Assembly (NCBI GenBank): GCA_014529385.2
Contig: CM043946.1
Location: forward strand, 20,390,077 to 20,454,076
DNA length: 64,000 nt
Direction: 5' to 3'
Origin: Adiantum capillus-veneris
Lineage: Eukaryota > Streptophyta > Polypodiopsida > Polypodiales > Pteridaceae
The notes beneath the pieces are model-generated. The model was not told where the DNA came from and did not search any database. It worked only from the letters and a program-made list of their open reading frames with translations. Below, in pieces: positions 45,019 to 56,449 of the stretch; positions within the stretch are counted from its first letter, which is position 1, and each line of letters starts with the position of its first letter. The translations under genes were made by a program, and so were the position numbers.

Positions 45019-45763
45019 TACCCACAAGCTCCCTAGCGTTTCCAACCTTGAGCCTTGGGCGATTTCAGCCAGCAAAGGAATAGCCCTGCCAACGTTTTTG
45101 GAGACAATTCCATCTGGCGTTTTTCAGCCTTAGAGCATAGCGTTTTTCAAGCAACATAACAGCGTTTTTGGACAGCCATGAACTTGCGTTTTGCACAGCC
45201 ATTTCAGCCAGCCATTAGCGTTTTCTGTCAACAGCAGTAGGGCGATTTCAGCAGCCCAGACCAGCGTTTTTACAATGCCAAACCTGCATTTTCAGCAAGG
45301 CAAATTCAGCAGTTGAAGACCCAGCAAAGACAGCGTTTTTGGCATACAAAGACACAGTAGCAGATCAGTCCCGATTGGAGCGACAAGAACCAGTTCGAAG
45401 CATTCAGTTTCAGCCATAGTCTCGTCCTCATCGTCATCATTGTCGGCCTCGACATAGTCCCATTAGATTTACATCAGCCATTGTACCAGATTGTGCAATC
45501 AATAAATAGTAGACCACTCTCGCCATCGAGAGTGGGGCCCTTGGACGAGGGTTTGACAACATCTCCACTGTCATATTCTCTTCTCTCTCTATCTCTCAGT
45601 CTCATGCACGTCCATTCACAGTGTCCATTTACTTTGTTTGTGTCCATTGCACTCTCTCATTAAGAACGGAAGGCTCTCCCTTCCATAAGTAAAAGGAACC
45701 TTGAGCACAGTTCGGAGCACTCATCTTGAGCAAAGTTCAACATTCATTCCGTTGCACCTTACA
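45019..45763 (+). repeat. Family-A LTR, 3' part, end of the A2/A3 array
   Basis: Starts within the AGCGTTTT region and ends CACCTTACA. It carries the hairpin CCACTCTCG-CCAT-CGAGAGTGG at 45514-45535. Confidence 0.88.
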
Positions 45764-46833
45764 TTAACGGCTTCCGAGACAAAGCATATGCCACCAAGTT
45801 CTTATGTTCCTAAACATGGACAATCTGGGAATGAAAATGTGACAAGATGTTAGCCCACCGCATCTGCTTTTCCGAAAGCTGCTTCTGTGACAAGAAGTAG
45901 CATAAACTCTGATGATCAGTGAAGACCATAAAATTGGCTCCGAGTAGGTAATGTCGCCACTGAGTAAGAGCATGGATAACTGCCAAAAGCTCTTTCCCAT
46001 AAATATGTGCCATCAATTCCGGCCTTGAAAACAATCAGCTCTCATAGGCAATGACATGGCCTTCTTGCATTAAGACCGCACCCAGACTACGACCACAAGC
46101 ATCACAATACACTTCGAATGAGTTTTGCAAATTCGGCAAAGTCAATACTGGTCCCGTAGTCAATTTCTCTTTCAATGTCTGAAAGACAGTCACATCTGTG
46201 GGTCCCCACGAAAAAGGGACTCCTTTTTGTGTTAGAATGTGCAAAGGGGAAGCAACCTCTGCAAACTTTCTAATGAACCGCCGATAGTAAGAACATAAGC
46301 CCAAGAAGCTTCTAACTTTATGAACATTCTTCAAATCGAGCCAACCACTTGTAGTGTCAATCTTGGCCGGGTCCATCTGTACTCCTACTGCTGAGACGAC
46401 GTGTCCCAAAAGTATATCTCCGGCAAGAAAAATTCACTCTTTTTGGCATTGATAACTAACTTCTGATCTCACAATGCCTGAAAGGCCTTTAGCAGATGGT
46501 GTTTATGTTCTGCTTCATCCTTGGAGAAGACTATAATGTCATCAAAGAAAGTGCTGACAAACAATCTGTACTCTCTGAAAATCCTATCCATCATTCGGTT
46601 CAAAGTCGCTGGAGCATTGGTAAGGCCAAAAGGCATCACCAAAAGTTCATATAAACCAAAGCTCGTCTGAGAGGTTGCCTTGTAGACATCTTCGGGCACG
46701 ATTCGGATCTGATGATATCCGCTTTTCAAATCAATCCTGCTGAAACAAGAGGATCCCTGTAGTCGGTCAAGAATATCACTGATCCTTGGAATCGGAAATC
46801 TGTTCTTGATGGTGATTTTATTGAGAGCTCTAT
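45764..46833 (-). pseudogene. G2 RT and RNase H part
   Basis: The minus strand reads [47 protein letters not shown] and FDDIIVFSKDEAEHK (RT), then LKNVHKVRSFLGLCSYYRRF, EVYCDACGRSLGAVLMQ and GKELLAVIHALTQWRHYL (RNase H). It is interrupted at 46833 by A4 and resumes at 50538. Fossil. Confidence 0.9.
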
Positions 46834-48052
46834 TGTCACAAGACACATCCAACCCTACGTGTCCGTGGACAAGCTACAGCACGACAAGGGTTCAATCAGT
46901 CCAGTCAGTCTAGATTTAGAAGTGTTATGGCACTTTTGTGAGTCTGTTCGCAGACCGTGCATGTCCAGACACTTAGTGTAGATGCATATCCTCTGGTTGC
47001 ACACAGCATGATCATAAGCATTCCCATCAATACCTTCAGGGGAATTTTCCAGTGCATTTGGCCTATTTTCCCTATTTTTGACATTTTTCACTTATTATTT
47101 TTAAGTGACTTTTGTTGGAAAGTAGGTAGGGCAAATTGAGTAAGTTTGTATATAAGCAAACCTAAACTAGCACTAATTGGCAAAAGAGGCAGCAGGAGTA
47201 CTCGCTCAACAAACAACTTCTCAGCAGAACCCCAAGCCCTAGCGTTTTTGCTCCACAGCAACAACCTAGCATTTTTGGACAGATCAGCCAGCGATTTGCA
47301 CTTGCAGATTCCGGCGACAGCAGAACATCAGAACAGCCTAGCATTTTGCATTTGCAAAACAATCGGCGACAAATTTGCATATTTTCAGCCCTAGCGTTTT
47401 TGCATCTGCATCATAACCTAGCGTTTTGCAAATTCACCACGATGGAACATCAAGAACCACCAGCGTTTTCAGTTTTCAGCCCTTAGACACCGCAGAACAA
47501 GTCCCGAACCTCGCAGATCTCACCTTCCCGCAGCAGTTCCTCGCCACACGGTCAGTTTCCGCAAGGTTTACAGTTTCAACCCGGAAAACGCAGATTTCAG
47601 CATCTGCGTTTTCAGCGCGTCGTCGTCGCATCGTCGCCATCGACATCGTCACTGACATAGAGTCAAAATTCAACTGATAAAGATTTGCAGATTTCAGCCC
47701 TTAGAGTTTTCAGATTTCAGCCCGTCTCGTCGTCGTCCTCATCGTTGTCAACATTGTCGTCAAGTCCAAGCACTGTAGAGATTTGTGCAATCATAAGTAG
47801 ACCGCTCTCGCCATAGAGAGTGGGGCCTTTGGAGGAGGGTTTTTGACAACATTCTGGTGTCGTAGTCTCTTCTCTATCTCTCAGTCTCATACACTTTCAC
47901 GCACAGTGTCCATTCACTTTGTTTGTGTCCATTGCACTCTCTCATTAAAGAACGGAAGGCTCTCCCTTCCATAAGAACAAAAGGAACCTTGAGCACAGTT
48001 CGGAGCACTCATCTTGAGCAAAGTTCAAACATTCATTCCGTTGCACCTTACA
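46834..48052 (+). repeat. Family-A LTR (5' LTR of A4)
   Basis: TGTCACAAGACA...CACCTTACA, 1219 bp. TATA-like GTATATAAGC at 47148-47157. AGCGTTTT-type words occur at 47241, 47268, 47340, 47393, 47420 and 47462, then a CGT-rich tract, the hairpin near 47803-47825 and a CT-rich run. Confidence 0.93.
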
Positions 48053-48483
48053 TTGGTATCAGAGCTTTGGCAGTGTTCTGTATCACTCAAGGAAAGAATC
48101 ACAAGAAATCTTTTGCTTGTTGCGGTCGCACGAACCCAAGTTCGCTTGGGCGTGTCAATTCCTAATCGTTTTTTTTAAGAGTGACAAGAATCCCAAGAAA
48201 GAAGGGCTTGTCCAGCCTCCCCTTGTGCCTCTTTTCACTCATTGGGAGCGGACCGTGCACTTAGCGGCCGGCCAATCGACGTGAGGCGGGAAAAAGCAAC
48301 CTTGGTGTGAACGCCAAGGCCCGCAGAAAAGAGCAGAACTCGGGTGAAGAGAAGATCCTTCTCAAACACAGATTGCAAGCGAAAGAAAACCCTCAAAAAC
48401 CTCAAGACCCTCAAGAACCTCAAGACCCTCAGGAACCCAAGAACCCAAGTCCTCGTGAACTTAAGAACCAAAGATCATAGTGC

Positions 48484-49610
48484 ATGGTCATCACCCGAAG
48501 CGGAATGGATACTTCGCATACATATAATGAGCATGAGAGAGGCGACGAAGAGTTTTCCCCACCAAGAGATTTTTCAGACCCTCCCCCTTCTTCATCTATG
48601 CCACGAGTTGTACCAACTTCCATGGAAGTGATCGTCAAGTCAATATTGGACATGATGGCCCAACAACAAGAAGCGAATTGCGAAGCGACTCGTGTTGCTC
48701 TGGCACAACAAGAAGCGAATCGCGCGCCCGAAGAACGGAACGAAAGAAATGCAATACAACAAGAAGCAACTCGCATTGCCTTGGAACGCAAGCGCGAAGA
48801 ACGCAACGAAAGAATTGCCATACAACAAGAAGCGACTCGCATTGCCTTGGAACGCGAGCGCGATGAACGAAAAAAAAGAAAAGCGCAAAGACAGGAGACA
48901 ACTAAGAAGACAGGAAATAGCAAGGTTTGATTGCAGCTATGTACCTTGCCAGTGATGCCATCAATTAGTACCGCGCATGGCAAGAGGCACACTTAGCCGC
49001 GCACCTAGAGGAAGCCGACGAATTACGCCCCTTTCCTTCAATCGGGCTGATTTCCAAGACAAGCTCAAGGCACGGTTTATGCCACCTCAGTACCTTGCAC
49101 GATTGAAGGAGGATTGGCACGCTCTCAAGCAAAATGGTATGCCGGTTATGTCTTTTTCTAATTGTGTTTTGCAGCTAGGTACCCAATTACGCAAGTTGGA
49201 TGATGAGCGCAAAGAGGCATTCCTTTTTGGGTTAGACAAATATATCAAGTTTGATGTAGAAGTCTTCGATACAATCGATCTCAACAAGGCAATAGCGATT
49301 GCTCTCGCACAAGAGATGAAGCACAACAAGGGAAAGCCTAAGGAGAACAAGACTTTCACAAGTACCTCGCAGACTTCTCAGAACTCTCAGAATGGTAAGA
49401 ACGGTAAGAATGGTAAGAACGGTAACTCTTCTAACCAATCTTTCAATAGTCTCTCAAAAAAGAATTCTTCCAATGAACCTAAGGGTAACGCTAACACAAT
49501 TGCTAAACCTAAGCTCACTCCAGATGAAAAGGTAGCACAAGGAATTTTAGGAGGATACATCATGTCGGAAGAGCAAAGCACTTTATCTAAGGAAGGTCGT
49601 TGTTTTCAAG
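48484..49610 (+). pseudogene. A4 gag
   Basis: N-terminal MVITRSGMDTSHTYNEHERG, a helical region made of near-identical repeats encoding QQEATRIALERERDERKK-like units, capsid with FQDKLKARFMPPQYLARL and VLQLGTQLRKLDDERKEAF, an Asn/Gly/Lys minisatellite (AATGGTAAG) and the start of a zinc knuckle (GRCFQ) where the 3' LTR part begins. Fossil. Confidence 0.8.
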
Positions 49611-50537
49611 GTAGGGCAAATTGAGTAAGTTTGTATATAAGCAAACCTAAACTAGCACTAATTGGCAGAAGAGGCAGCAGGAGTACTCGCTCAACAAACA
49701 ACTTCTCAGCAGAACCCCAAGCCCTAGCGTTTTTGCTCCACAGCAACAACCTAGCATTTTTGGACCAGATCAGCCAGCGATTTGCACTTGCAGATTCCCG
49801 TCACAGTAGAACATCAGAACAGCCTAGCGTTTTGCATTTGCAAAACAATCGGCAACAGATCTGCATATTTTCAGCCCTAGCGTTTTTGCATCTGCATCAT
49901 AACCCAACGTTTGCAGATTCACCGCGACGGAACATCAAGAACCACCAGCGTTTTCAGTTTTCAGCCCTTAGACACCGCAGAACAAGTCCCGAACCTCGCA
50001 GATCTCACCTTCCCGCAGCAGTTCCTCGCCGCACGGTCAGTTTCCGCAAGGTTTACAGTTTCAGCCCGGAAAACGCAGATTTCAGCATCTGCATTTTCAG
50101 TGCGTCGTCGTCCCATCGTCGCCATCGACATCGTCACCGACATAGAGTCAGAATTCAGCAGATAAAGATTTGCAGATTTCAGCCCTTAGAGTTTTCAGAT
50201 TTCAGCCCGTCTTGTCGTCGTCCTCATCGTCGTCGACATCGTCGGCAAGTCCAAGCATTGTAGAGATTTGTGCAATCATAAGTAGACTGCTCTCGCCATA
50301 AAGAGTGGGGCCTTCGGAGGAGGGTTTTTGACAACATTTTGGTGTCGTATTCTCTTCTCTATCTCTCGGTCTCACACACTTTCACGCACAATGTCCATTC
50401 ACTTTGTTTGTGTCCATTGTACTCTCTCATTAAAGAACGGAAGGCTCTCCCTTCCATAAGAACAAATGGAACCTTGAGCACAGTTCGGAGCACTCATCTT
50501 AAGCAAAGTTCAAACATTCATTCCGCTGCACCTTACA

Positions 50538-52748
50538 TCTGTAATCAATGCACATTCTCGAAGATCTGTCTTTCTTTAAAACCAACAACACCTGAGAGCA
50601 GTAGGGTGAAGTACTCGGCTCGATAAGACCCTTTTCCAGAAGATCTTTCACTTGGTTCATAATCTCTTCATTCTGGGCACGGCTAACAAGGTAAGGTGGC
50701 CGGTTTAGTGGTGTGCTTCCAGGTATCGAATCAATAGTGTGATCCTCAGGACAAGATGGTGGCAGCTCGCCTTGCAGGCCCTCAGAGAAGCAATCGGCAC
50801 GAGTGTTAAGAAAATCTTGCATTCTTTATCAAGTTCAGACATGTTCGTTCTGTGTTCATCATTTAACTCTTTCAAGTAGATCGACTAAACAAAGAGACTG
50901 GATTTCATTAATTTGGAAATGGCCGAAACCAATACAATAGGTACAGACTCGCCCTTCAGTTTTACATCAAGTACAATTTTTCGGCAATTTTCAATTGTCA
51001 AAGTCGCTTTCTTTGCCCGATAATCAACCACGGCGTTGTTCTTATGGTACCAAGGGACTCCGAGGAGTACGTCACAACCTTCCAAGGGCATTATGTAAAA
51101 GTCCTCGTGCCCCAAATACCCCTGACAATGCAATCGAAGTTTGACAATGACAAGTGTAACGGCTGTCCCGTCTGGGTGCCGCTAGAACTGCCTTTGTTGG
51201 TGGTCCCATCCTATCGGGTGTAATCTCGAGTCGGGCCGCCAATTTGGGTGAAATGAAGTTGGCCTTGGCTCCTCCATCGACGAAAATCAGGGCTTCTTGA
51301 TTTTTCACTTTGCGATAAGCTCGGCAAAAGTTCTGTACTTTCATCAATCAGGCTTAGGTCAATACCCATGCAATCTGGAACCAGTCCGGCTTTCATCTTG
51401 CCTTTTCTGCCACGTTCCTCTGCTGCTCTCGAACTCTCTGGCATGTCTTTGTTTTGTTCTTGATGTGCCTTTTTGGGGCACTTTGCGGAGACGTGCCCAT
51501 GTTCCGCGCAACCAAAAGACTTCCCTTCTTTGATGTAATGGGCCCTCTCTCAAAGAGTGAGCCGGGGTCATGTATCCCTATCTTTCTTTTCTAGGGAACT
51601 CTCTCTCTTTCTACTTTCATTGTTAGAGGTCTGTTGGGTTCTCTGAGTCAAGATCTCATCAGTTGGGTAAGTCAAATATCCCGAATGTATCGCATAATCC
51701 CATTTCACATGACCCATCAATTCTTGAATAGAATTTGACTTTTGTTCCAGGCAGTAGTTCGGATCTCTATGGGGAATCCGTAGCAAAACCGCTCAATCTG
51801 TTCCTTAAAAGAGACCTTCTTAAATGAAGAGGTTGATAGAAAAGAGTTCCAAAATCTCTCGCAATAAGTGTCCAAAGAATCTCCCTTGGTCATCCAAAGA
51901 TGATTCCGAGCGGTTCATATATCTTGTTCGTACTCTCGAATCAGCCAAGAAGAAATACAGAGCCGTTTGAATTTCAATCACTTGACTGGAGCTTCTTTCT
52001 CAAAAGAAGAGTGGACCGCCATGTTCGAGCATTCCCATTGAAGAAAGATGTAGCCCTCCTAATCTTAGACTGCTCTGAGTAATGCCCTCCAGAGAAGGCT
52101 ATGTCAAACTGCCCTTGGAGCATCTCGAAACCCAGAAAAGGATTCAAATTTAATCGATTGTCCACCTTCTTTGAATTCTTTTACTTTCTTGCTTTTGTCT
52201 TCGAGGAAGTCATATTGGTTGGCTCTGTAAAAATGCTTCTTCTTTGTATGAAACATACGGTCGTCAGAGTCCGAACTATCAAAGGACGACTCCTCTATAG
52301 AACTGTCAGAAACTAGGCAAAATCTGGGTTTCTTTGCCTTTTTCATGCCCTTTCCGAAGCTTTGCGTTTTGCTTCTCTTTTTGCCATTTTTGTCCTCCTC
52401 GCTCGAATCAGAAGAGCTAGAAGAACTATCAGAAGAAGAAGAGGAAGAAGAAGAATTGGATAGTCCTTCAAATCATAGACGCTTCTTCTGTTTTCTTGCA
52501 GATGCAAAAGAAGATTGACGGCCTAAATAAACAGGATAGTCAATCCCCTTCTTGTGCTTTTTCACTTGCTTTTTGGAGCGATTGTTCGCGTCCAAAAGCT
52601 GATTGATCTGTGTCTGAACCACCTCCTGTAATTCTTGCTCGGTAAACATCCTCAAGAAAGAGGTTCCTTGATTGCCAATTTCATGGGTGGTTCTGTGACT
52701 TTCTGCCACTGGGTGTGCACTTCTGCGATGGATTGCTGAGACAAAAAT
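50538..52748 (-). pseudogene. G2 gag, zinc knuckle, protease and RT start
   Basis: Minus strand, right to left: gag (FTEQELQEVVQTQINQLLDANN, YPVYLGRQSSFASARKQKKR, Ser/Asp-rich stretch near 52390-52460, KFESFSGFRDAPRA), IQELMGHVKWDYAIHSGYL, knuckle region near 51480-51530, protease-like ALIFVDGGAKANFISPKLA near 51290, VLLGVPWYHKNNAVVDY, and the RT start with [19 protein letters not shown] near 50600-50650. Fossil with several breaks. Confidence 0.88.
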
Positions 52749-53944
52749 TGTAAGGTGCAACAGATGTGAATGTTGAACTTTGCTCAAGATGAGTGCTCCG
52801 AACTGTGCTCAAGGGTTCCTTTTACTTACAAAAGGGAGAGCCTTCCGTTCCTTTAGTGAGAGAGTGCAATGAACACAAACAAAAAGGTGAACACTGTGAA
52901 TGAAGGTGCTGAGACTGAGAGATAGAGACAGAAGAATACGACACCAGAATGTTGTCAAACCCTCCTCCGAAGGCCCCACTCTCTATGGCAAGAGCGGTCT
53001 ACTATTGATTGCACAAATCTCTACAATGCTTTGGACTTGCCGACGATGTCGACGACGAGACAGGCTGAATTCTGAAAACGCTATGGCTGAAATCTGCAAA
53101 TCTGTATCTGCTGAATTCTGACTCTATGTCGATGACGATGGTGGTGACGACGATGCGACAATGATGCGCTGAAAACGCAGATGCTGAAATCTGCGTTTTC
53201 CGGCTGAATCTGCAAACTTCGGTGGATCTGACCGTGCGGCGAGAATCTGCTGCAAGAAGTGAGATCTGCGAGGTTTGGGGGTTCTACTGCGGAGTCTGAC
53301 TGCTGAAAACTGAAAACGCTGGTCTATCTGCTGGTCTTGTCACGGAGAAACTGCAAAACGCTAGGTTGACTGCTACTCCAAAAAAGCTAGGGATGAATCT
53401 ATGGTCTACTACAAAAATGTTAGGGAATCTGTTGTGTCTACTGTCACCAGGCTGCTGCAAATGCAAAACGCTGGGCTGATCTGCAAAGCTTAAAACACTG
53501 GGTTTGTTCTTGGCTGAAAACGCTATGTTATTCGTCGGGGGGGGGGAGGGTCTTGCTGAGAAGGTGCATTGTTGGATGTCAGGTCCCTGCTGCCTCTTCT
53601 GCTAGAAAGTGCTAGCGCTAGGTTTTCTTATATACTTGCTTAGGCAATTTGCCCTACCCAGTTTCCCAGCAAAAGTCACTTATTAATAGTAAGTGAAAAA
53701 AGGCTAAAATAGGGAAATTAGGTTTGTGCACTGTAAAAATGCTCCTGATGGGTTATGACTGAAATCTGATGGTCATGCTGTGTGCAACCAGAGGATATGC
53801 ATCTATAAGTGTCTGGACATGCACGGTCTGTGAACAGACTCACAAAAGTGGCAGGACACTTCCTAAGCTAGGCTGACTAACTGAACTAAACCCGTCATGA
53901 AGTAGCTTGTCCACATACACATAGGATTAGATGTGCACGTGACA
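52749..53944 (-). mobile_element. Solo LTR, family A, in G2 gag, TSD AAAAT
   Basis: Plus strand TGTAAGGTGCAACAG...GTGCACGTGACA, 1196 bp. Perfect duplication AAAAT at 52744-52748 and 53945-53949. It contains a reversed hairpin near 52977-53000 and AAAACGCT words at 53060-53525. Confidence 0.95.
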
Positions 53945-54232
53945 AAAATTTTGCAAATTGAGGATCCTTCGCAAATTTAATCATCAGCTTTGTGCACTCA
54001 TCAACCTGCTGTCAACGTTCCATCTCTTGAAGTTCGTACTGAGTAGGCCGAGGTGGCCCGTACTCTTCCTCTATTAAATCATCAAAATCTTCTTCATGAG
54101 CTCCCGCATTAGTAGATGCAGAAGAAGTCAACTGATTCTTGTTGGAATCCATAAGTGTCAGGAGAAAAGGATTAGATTTCCCAATAGAAAAGAAATCCGC
54201 CGCGCTCTGATACCACTTAACACTTGGTTCAC

Positions 54233-54793
54233 TGTCACAAAGTGATGACGTGGCTACGGACAGTAGAAACCCTAATTTCTGTCAAAAACCCTAAAATTCC
54301 TGCAAACCCTAATTTTTGCCAAAAACCCTAATTTCCGGAAATCACAGAGGCAGGAAAAAAAAAATTTAAGGATGAGCGACGCAAATTTTGCTTTTCCTCT
54401 ACGCAATGAGAAAGAGAGAATGCTTTTGCTTTCAAGTTTTGACTCTCTGTGAGAGAGAGAGAGAGAGAGAGAGAGCAATTGCTTTTGATTTGAAGCTTTT
54501 GGGGCTCTGCTTTTGGGCATCCCTTGTAACCTTTAAATTAGTGGTGAGGGCCTCACTTCTCAAAGCATCTGGACGCAAAGTCTGAGAGTGAATCCCGACC
54601 CACTCTCTTGTACTCTGAACTGATTAATATAAAAAGAAATACCGAAAGGGGCGCCAGTCTTTGGGGCCAATATCTCTAGGCACGGAACTCCGCCGGGCCA
54701 GTGCAAATCTATTGTGATCTGTGAATTGTTTTGAAGTGGTTATTTGGTGCTGTCGCGGTTGATTCTTGACTTGGAGTGTCCAAGTCTGTTACA
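54233..54793 (+). repeat. Family-B LTR, telo-box subtype (5' LTR of G3)
   Basis: TGTCACAAAG...GTTACA. U3 carries AAACCCTAA at 54267, 54286, 54304 and 54323. A GA run lies at 54450-54475, and the conserved core GGGGCGCCAGTCTTTGGGGCC at about 54648-54668. Confidence 0.95.
54267..54331 (+). promoter_or_regulatory. Four telo-boxes spaced 18-19 bp in the G3 5' LTR
   Basis: AAACCCTAA at 54267-54275, 54286-54294, 54304-54312 and 54323-54331. Telo-boxes are known plant cis elements bound by telomere-repeat-binding proteins. Confidence 0.85.
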
Positions 54794-54864
54794 GTGGTAT
54801 CAGAGCACGGCCGATTTCTCTTCTACGAGAAATCCGATCCCCAATTTTTTTTTCCGCGGCACCT

Positions 54865-56408
54865 ATGGCTTCACGCAAGGATCAGTCGACTCCCTCTGCA
54901 TCTGGAGATGCGGACAGGGATCACAACGAAGATTCCGGCAGAGAGTATGGCCCGCCTCGGCCTACTCAGGCGGAGCAGCGAGAGATGGAGCGTCGCCAGT
55001 TGATTGGCGATGCAACGAAGATGATGCTCAATTTTGCTAAGGACCCAAAATTTGCAAAATATATGAGCGAGACTTCTTTTCAAGAAGTGCATGAGCAGTG
55101 GCAGAAAACCACTACACCCACTCTCAAGAAACCTTCTGCTCACAAGAAATATTCAGAGAAGGAATTAGAAGAGGTGGTTGATGCACGGATTGCTCAGCTT
55201 TTTGACGCGCAAAAAAAGCCAAAAAGCACAGCAAAAAGCACAGCAAAAAGCAGAAGAAAAGCACTAACTTCCCGGGATATTTGGGTCGTCAGTCGACTTT
55301 TGACAAGGCAAAGAAAAGGAAGAAGCGTGTTCAATTTGCAGAAGTACCTAGTTCTCCTTCATCTGACACTTCTTCTAGCTCTTCAGATTCGAGCGAAGAA
55401 GACAGAAAAGGTAAAAAGCGAAGCAAGAAACAAAGCTTCGGAAAGGGCAAGAAAAAGGCAAAGAAGGCTACATCTCGCCCAGAGACTGACAGTTCTACTG
55501 AGGACACGTCTACAGACAACTCAGATTCCAATGACGGAAACTTTTATGCGAGCAAGAAGAATTTTTACAAAGCTAACCAGTATGACTTTCTCGAAGATAA
55601 AAGCAAGAAAGTCCGAGAATTTAAGGAAGGTGGCCACTCGATCAAGTTTGATACTTTTTCAGGATACTCAGATGCTTCAAAGGCTTTGTCTTTTATACAG
55701 TAGTTTGACATCGCTTTCGTGGGAGGACGCTATTCAGAGCACTCCAAGATTCAGAGAGCTGCCTCTTACTTTAAGGGGAATGCTCATACTTGATGGTCCA
55801 CGCTTCTTTTAAACAAGACTGCGCCAGTTAAATGGCTGAAATTTAAGAAGCTTTTTATTTCTTCTTGGTTGACGCAAGAATATGAACGAGATATACGAGT
55901 TGTTTGGAACCATCTTCGGATGACCAAGAAAGATACAATCAATGCTTACGGTGAAAGATTATGGAGCTCTTTTCTACCTGCCTCTTCATTGAGAGAACAG
56001 ATTGAGCGGTTTACCTTGGGTCTACCTACAGAGATCCGAGATCACTGCTTGGAACAGAAGTCAGCTTCTATTCGGGAGTTGATGAGTCATGCGAAGCGGG
56101 GCTTTGCCATTCACTCTGGCAGTCTGACCTACCCCACAGATGAGGCCATGACACAACGAGCAGAACAGACTTCTTGGAATGAAAGTAGAAAGAAAAAGAG
56201 CAACCCAGAGAAAAAGGATGCACGACCCAAGCTTACTCCTCAGGAGCGAGCTCGATTCATCAAAGAGGGGAAGTGTTTTGGATGCGGGGAACATGGACAT
56301 ATCTCCGCGAAGTGCCCTAAAAAGGCACCGAAAAAACAGAATGATAAAGACGACGACAGGCCTGAGAGTTCGAGAGCAGCTGAGGAACGTGGCAGAAAAG
56401 GCAGATAG
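54865..56408 (+). pseudogene. G3 gag
   Basis: Starts ATGGCTTCACGCAAGGATC. Contains YGPPRPTQAEQREMERRQL, FAKDPKFAKYMSETSFQEVHE, YSEKELEEVVDARIAQLFD, a Lys-rich stretch, a Ser/Asp-rich stretch (55350-55540), KANQYDFLEDKSKKVREFKEG, IERFTLGLPTEIRDHCL, the complete zinc knuckle and a Lys-rich end. It is the longest readable gag of family B here but not intact. Confidence 0.88.
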
Positions 56409-56449
56409 AAAAGCAGAACTGGTACCACATGGCGTGGGACCTACACCGA

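Larger units (their letters stand above)
39453..45763 (+). mobile_element. A2/A3: family-A LTR-internal-LTR-internal-LTR array inside G2
   Basis: Partial LTR 39453-39676, internal A2 39677-41525, full LTR 41526-42828, internal A3 42829-44867, inverted repeat 44868-45018, LTR 3' part 45019-45763. The middle LTR serves both internals. A2 has the short layout of A1 (gag N-terminus, His/Asp repeats, ORF-X), and A3 has the gag-knuckle-protease layout. Such dimers arise by recombination between two copies or by insertion of one beside the other. No clear 5-bp duplication frames the array. Fossil with several breaks. Confidence 0.85.
46834..50537 (+). mobile_element. A4: family-A element inside G2 RT
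   Basis: 5' LTR 46834-48052, PBS TGGTATCAGAGC at 48054-48065, gag 48484-49610 (MVITRSGMDTS; EEERNERNAIQQEATRIAL-type repeats; FMPPQYLARLKEDWHALKQ; FGLDKYIKFDVEVFD; NGKNGKNGKNG), then an LTR 3' part at 49611-50537. Flanks TCTAT and TCTGT form a near-perfect target duplication, and the G2 RT sequence is continuous across the insert. The two LTR copies differ at about 9 of 260 bases compared by eye, the closest pair of A LTRs here, so probably the youngest A insertion. It lacks protease, ORF-X and the U3 of its 3' LTR. Fossil. Confidence 0.9.

Noticed and set aside
47238-47475. CRISPR-like array from the repeated AGCGTTTT words
   Set aside because: Spacing is irregular and repeats are degenerate and short. 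It lies within an LTR of a plant nuclear element.
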